Shown here piece by piece: positions 60,996-64,000 of a DNA stretch of 64,000 nt; position 1 is the stretch's first letter; each line of letters opens with the position of its first letter. A program made the translations under genes and the position numbers. Below the pieces are notes generated by a model. The model worked only from the letters and a program-made list of their open reading frames with translations, made no database searches and was not told the DNA's origin. Origin of the DNA: Bacillota bacterium (GTDB lineage Bacteria > Bacillota > Clostridia > Clostridiales > Clostridiaceae); contig JAJXWJ010000008.1 of NCBI GenBank assembly GCA_021781655.1, forward strand, positions 1 to 64,000, given 5' to 3'.

Positions 60996-63563
60996 TTATT
61001 TTTTTAAATAAATATCCGCCGCTTCAACCCTGTTTTTGACACCAAGCTTAGAGTATATATTAATTATATGAGTTTTTACTGTAGCAACAGATATACAAAG
61101 AGCTTCTGAAATTTCTTTATTTGTAGCCCCTGTTGCCAGTTCTTTAAGTATCTCCTTCTCCCGCTCACTTAAAATATCCTGTTTATTTTCTTTTGCTATA
61201 TAAGATAAAATTTCATTTAAAAAATCTTTTTCTTTTTTTATTAGCCCTATACTTTTTTCGTTTCTTAAAATCTGTAATAAACTTAATATTCCTTCACCTT
61301 CAAGAATATATGGCTCGATAATTCTATTTTCATAGCTATAATGTATTGCTTCCTTCAGCAAATTAAAAATTTCTCTTTGGTTTTGTTTACCATCCTCTGT
61401 TAATATTTGAGTCTTTATTAACAGAGCATGAATTAATCTAGGTTTCACACAGTATTTTCGTAATACCTCTAAGGCTTCATTTACAATTCTTAGTGCTTCA
61501 ACTTTTTCCTTTTGAATAATTAAAGCCTTAGCATAGATTAATTTATCTCTAACAAACAACTCTTTTTCACTTTTACACTGCTTTATAAAAGCATCAACCT
61601 CAGCTTCCGTTGCATTTTTAGATAACATAAGTAGCTGCATTAATCCAGAATAATAGGCAAACTGTTTGTATACATCAAATATCATAAGTCTATCTATTAT
61701 ATTCCTTATATCCTTATTATCTCCTGTTATTATTTTAAATTCAATAAAATTTCCTAAATATGCACCTTCCATTATATCGAAGCTTTTGTGAATTATTTTC
61801 TCAATAATGTTTAAATAATACTTAGCTTTATCAATTTCAAATTTTTTTATATATACTCCTATTATCCCTAAAGTTATGCTAACCTTAATTTTATCTAATA
61901 TCGGATACTTTTTCTCCATCAAAAACAACTGTTCATATATTTTCTCAGCTTCTATAAGGTCTCCAAACTCTTCAATTATTTGAGCTCTTTGAAACAATGC
62001 ATAGTATTTTAGGTATGGATTTTTATTCTTTTTCTCTATGTTCCCCAATATATCCAGTATAGCTTTCTTATCCTCATATCTTTCAGACAAAGATAATGCA
62101 AAGGCAGGAAATATAATTAAATACAAAATAGACTTTGAAATATTGCTAATATTAAGCTTTTCAATTTCAGAAAAAGCATCAAGATTAAATTCCAACAGTT
62201 CTTCAACATCCATATTGTAGAAAGCTAGGTTTGCAGTAAATTTTAAAATTTTCCCTATTTCAAGGTAATCTTCTCTACCGACTATGCTCTTATAGGCTTC
62301 ATCAAACTTTTCAGATTCTCCATTACAAAAATGATGAAAAAGTCTTTGAAGCATTAAATCTTTGTTTTCAATTACATATTCTATTGGAATATTAATTAAA
62401 AAAGGCCATCCTTTTTGTTCCTCCTCAAACCTTTTAATTATTTTAATTGCCTTTTCATATTCATTTATAGAAAGAAAATGCTTTAAGCCTTCCTCAAAAT
62501 CATAAATATTCTCATAAATTTCTCCAGCTAAATAGTGCATTTTTTTAATGTCAGTATTATCTCTTTTTAAAAATTCAAGCTTTAAAAACTCATTAAAAAT
62601 ATTATGATATCTATATATTCCTTTATCTTCATCTATACAAATTAAAAACAGATTTCTTTCTAAAAGTGTACTAATTAACTCTTCTGAATTACAAATATTA
62701 AGAAGCTTGTTACAAATTTCTTCATCAAAATAGCTGAGAATTGAAGTTAAAATTAAAAATTCCCTTTCTTCTTCTTTTAAAGCTGTGAGTATTTCCTTTG
62801 ATAAGTAATCTATCATATATTTATTAATGATATTAATTTTTCCTATATTATTATTATTTGAAGCTAGGACAATTAACTGAAGTCCACCTACCCAGCCCTC
62901 AGATAGTTTAATTATCTTATTTATCTGTTCATCTTTAAAATTAGCCTTTAGGGTACTATTAATAAAAGTTTTACTTTCTTCTTCTGAAAATTTAAGCTCC
63001 TCATCACTTATTAAAACCATTCTGTCAGACATTAATAAATCTCCAAAATATATTGGCACTTCTTCTCTTGTCAATAAAACAAAATGCACATTATCATTTG
63101 CAAATTTTATAAAATATTCTATGGTTTGAAGTAAGCTTCTATCTGTTATGTTGTGAAAATCATCCATGATAATTATAATTTCTTCATCTACGCTTATATT
63201 GTTTATAAGCATTGTTACTAACTTCTCAATATCTTCTTTATTTATCATTATTTTAGAAAAATCCAATACTTCTATAGAATTTATAAGGTTATTTTTAACA
63301 GTCTCCAAAAGATAATACCAAAAGGAAAACAAATCATTGTTTCCATCATCTAAACTTATCCACTTAACATTTTGAAAAGCATTTTCTTTAACAAAAGAAG
63401 TTATTAATGTAGTTTTTCCACTAGCTGCTCCTCCCTTAATTATGCTCAGTTTATAATCTAAGATATTGTTTAGCTTTTCCATAAGCTTAACTCGTGATAT
63501 ATAATTTTTCCTCGGCTGAGGCATTATTAATTTTGTTGAAACAAACCTTATATTATTTTCCAT
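60996..63563 (-). CDS. MalT-like LuxR-family ATP-dependent regulator
   Basis: From ATG 63563 after AAAGGTGA the protein has 855 residues. It opens like MalT (VSTKLIMPQPRKNYISRVKLMEKL), with a STAND NTPase P-loop GGAASGKTTLITSF near residue 33 and Walker B EIIIIMDDFHN. A helical repeat region (about 330-780) follows, and a C-terminal LuxR helix-turn-helix (LSEREKEILKELATGATNKEISEALCISVATVKTHI). Such proteins need ATP and an inducer, often a sugar, to activate transcription. It follows an ABC permease gene on the same strand, which may be its target. The inducer is unknown. Confidence 0.9.
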   Translation of the reverse strand: MENNIRFVSTKLIMPQPRKNYISRVKLMEKLNNILDYKLSIIKGGAASGKTTLITSFVKENAFQNVKWISLDDGNNDLFSFWYYLLETVKNNLINSIEVLDFSKIMINKEDIEKLVTMLINNISVDEEIIIIMDDFHNITDRSLLQTIEYFIKFANDNVHFVLLTREEVPIYFGDLLMSDRMVLISDEELKFSEEESKTFINSTLKANFKDEQINKIIKLSEGWVGGLQLIVLASNNNNIGKINIINKYMIDYLSKEILTALKEEEREFLILTSILSYFDEEICNKLLNICNSEELISTLLERNLFLICIDEDKGIYRYHNIFNEFLKLEFLKRDNTDIKKMHYLAGEIYENIYDFEEGLKHFLSINEYEKAIKIIKRFEEEQKGWPFLINIPIEYVIENKDLMLQRLFHHFCNGESEKFDEAYKSIVGREDYLEIGKILKFTANLAFYNMDVEELLEFNLDAFSEIEKLNISNISKSILYLIIFPAFALSLSERYEDKKAILDILGNIEKKNKNPYLKYYALFQRAQIIEEFGDLIEAEKIYEQLFLMEKKYPILDKIKVSITLGIIGVYIKKFEIDKAKYYLNIIEKIIHKSFDIMEGAYLGNFIEFKIITGDNKDIRNIIDRLMIFDVYKQFAYYSGLMQLLMLSKNATEAEVDAFIKQCKSEKELFVRDKLIYAKALIIQKEKVEALRIVNEALEVLRKYCVKPRLIHALLIKTQILTEDGKQNQREIFNLLKEAIHYSYENRIIEPYILEGEGILSLLQILRNEKSIGLIKKEKDFLNEILSYIAKENKQDILSEREKEILKELATGATNKEISEALCISVATVKTHIINIYSKLGVKNRVEAADIYLKK

Positions 63564-63605
63564 TCTATCACCTTTGATTTTCAAATTACAATTATTTGCA
63601 AAACT

Positions 63606-63636
63606 AATTTAGGCATGCAAACTGCATACCTAAATT
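63606..63636. terminator. hairpin between the ABC permease and MalT-like genes
   Basis: AATTTAGGCATGCA (63606-63619) pairs with TGCATACCTAAATT (63623-63636) with one mismatch and a 3-nt loop. U-runs are short, so termination may be partial. The 75-bp gap also carries the ribosome site of the regulator. Confidence 0.5.
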
Positions 63637-63659
63637 TTATACTAACTGTATACTTAATA

Positions 63660-64000
63660 TCAATATTTTCCTTCACTGTATCTTTTGTAACAGATTCCAA
63701 TACCTATTACAAACAATGTCATAGATAGCACAAGTATATAGCTAAGCTCCCCACAATAATTTAATATTGTATTCTTATTTTCAATTCCTTGTACTAAGTT
63801 TATATATTGTTTTTGAGGAATTAGATTTATTATTTTATCTAAAAACCTGTTTTTATTAGTAAAGGAATAAAAGCTACCACCTAGAATAGAAGTTAACATT
63901 ACTATTAAATTTGACATCATAGCACTATCATCTGTATTTTCAATAACTGTGCTCATAAAAAATCCAAAGGCTGTAGAAAGAAAAACTAAAATTGCTAACA
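63660..64000 (-). CDS. ABC-2 type transporter permease, C-terminal part
   Basis: The frame is open to the right window edge and reads LAILVFLSTAFGFFMSTVIENTDDSAMMSNLIVML, then a second helix near the end (SYILVLSMTLFVIGIGICYKRYSEGKY). This is the last two or three helices of an ABC-2 permease of the YhgE/NatB or drug-export type; the PQKQYINLVQGI segment is the usual outside loop. The ATG at 63956 is internal, not the start. The ATPase subunit should lie to the right of the window. Substrate unknown. Confidence 0.8.
   Translation of the reverse strand, partial: LAILVFLSTAFGFFMSTVIENTDDSAMMSNLIVMLTSILGGSFYSFTNKNRFLDKIINLIPQKQYINLVQGIENKNTILNYCGELSYILVLSMTLFVIGIGICYKRYSEGKY

Noticed and set aside
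1-64000. CRISPR arrays, tRNA and rRNA genes
   Set aside because: No regularly spaced repeats, cloverleaf-type sequences or rRNA-like segments were noticed on either strand. A dedicated search was not possible.

Overview
The window is AT-rich DNA from an endospore-forming, anaerobic, motile low-GC Firmicute, most likely Clostridium or a close relative. The evidence is spore-coat genes (cotJABC, two SPOCS-like proteins), a large serine recombinase of clostridial type, two chemoreceptors, an H-NOX chemoreceptor, AGGAGG-type ribosome sites and frequent TTG starts. No rRNA, tRNA or CRISPR array was seen.

Layout. 1-3.4 kb: a truncated AAA-ATPase relic, a PHP phosphoesterase, a DUF554 membrane protein and a frameshifted MerR regulator. 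3.5-10.7 kb: LysR, a DHA2 exporter, a Cof-type HAD phosphatase, and a TetR-controlled EmrA/EmrB-type pump with two matching operator palindromes. 10.8-20.9 kb: housekeeping genes (radical SAM protein, H-NOX chemoreceptor, S24-like regulator with DUF3783, cyclophilin, murI, proC, proB, asnS, pyrE). 21-29.3 kb: a sporulation locus, an asparagine synthetase gene followed by cotJABC. 29.4-30.7 kb: decayed DNA with transposase and AraC remnants. 30.7-50.3 kb: a leftward carbohydrate cluster (GH2, GH3, GH1, two GH43, one GH106-like hydrolase, a GPH symporter, two dehydrogenases, a sugar isomerase-like protein and a chemoreceptor) with a divergent AraC regulator. 50.6-57.9 kb: an eight-gene shikimate/tyrosine operon preceded by a sigma-A promoter, an aromatic-rich leader peptide and a terminator. 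58-61 kb: DUF4317 and two SPOCS-like proteins. 61-64 kb: a MalT-like regulator and the end of an ABC permease.

Main discovery. The asparagine synthetase gene is split by a 5,360-bp element bounded by a 21-bp direct repeat (22137-22157 and 27497-27517). Joining the repeats restores one in-frame 613-residue AsnO-like protein. The element carries a large serine recombinase ending beside the left attachment site, a 64-residue protein that may be its directionality factor, and non-phage cargo: a GPH sugar transporter, an esterase and a LysR regulator. The reconstructed circle junction is a near-perfect 44-bp inverted repeat centred on GG (19 of 21 arm positions pair). The host gene lies directly upstream of cotJABC and has a sigma-K-like box, so this looks like a compact skin-like intervening element that may be removed in the mother cell during sporulation. 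The structure is read directly from sequence; developmental timing is inference.

Other notable points are probable leader-peptide attenuation of the aro operon, an H-NOX domain with all residues expected for O2 binding, a 28-bp-arm REP-like palindrome, and the scar of a lost AAA-ATPase paralogue.
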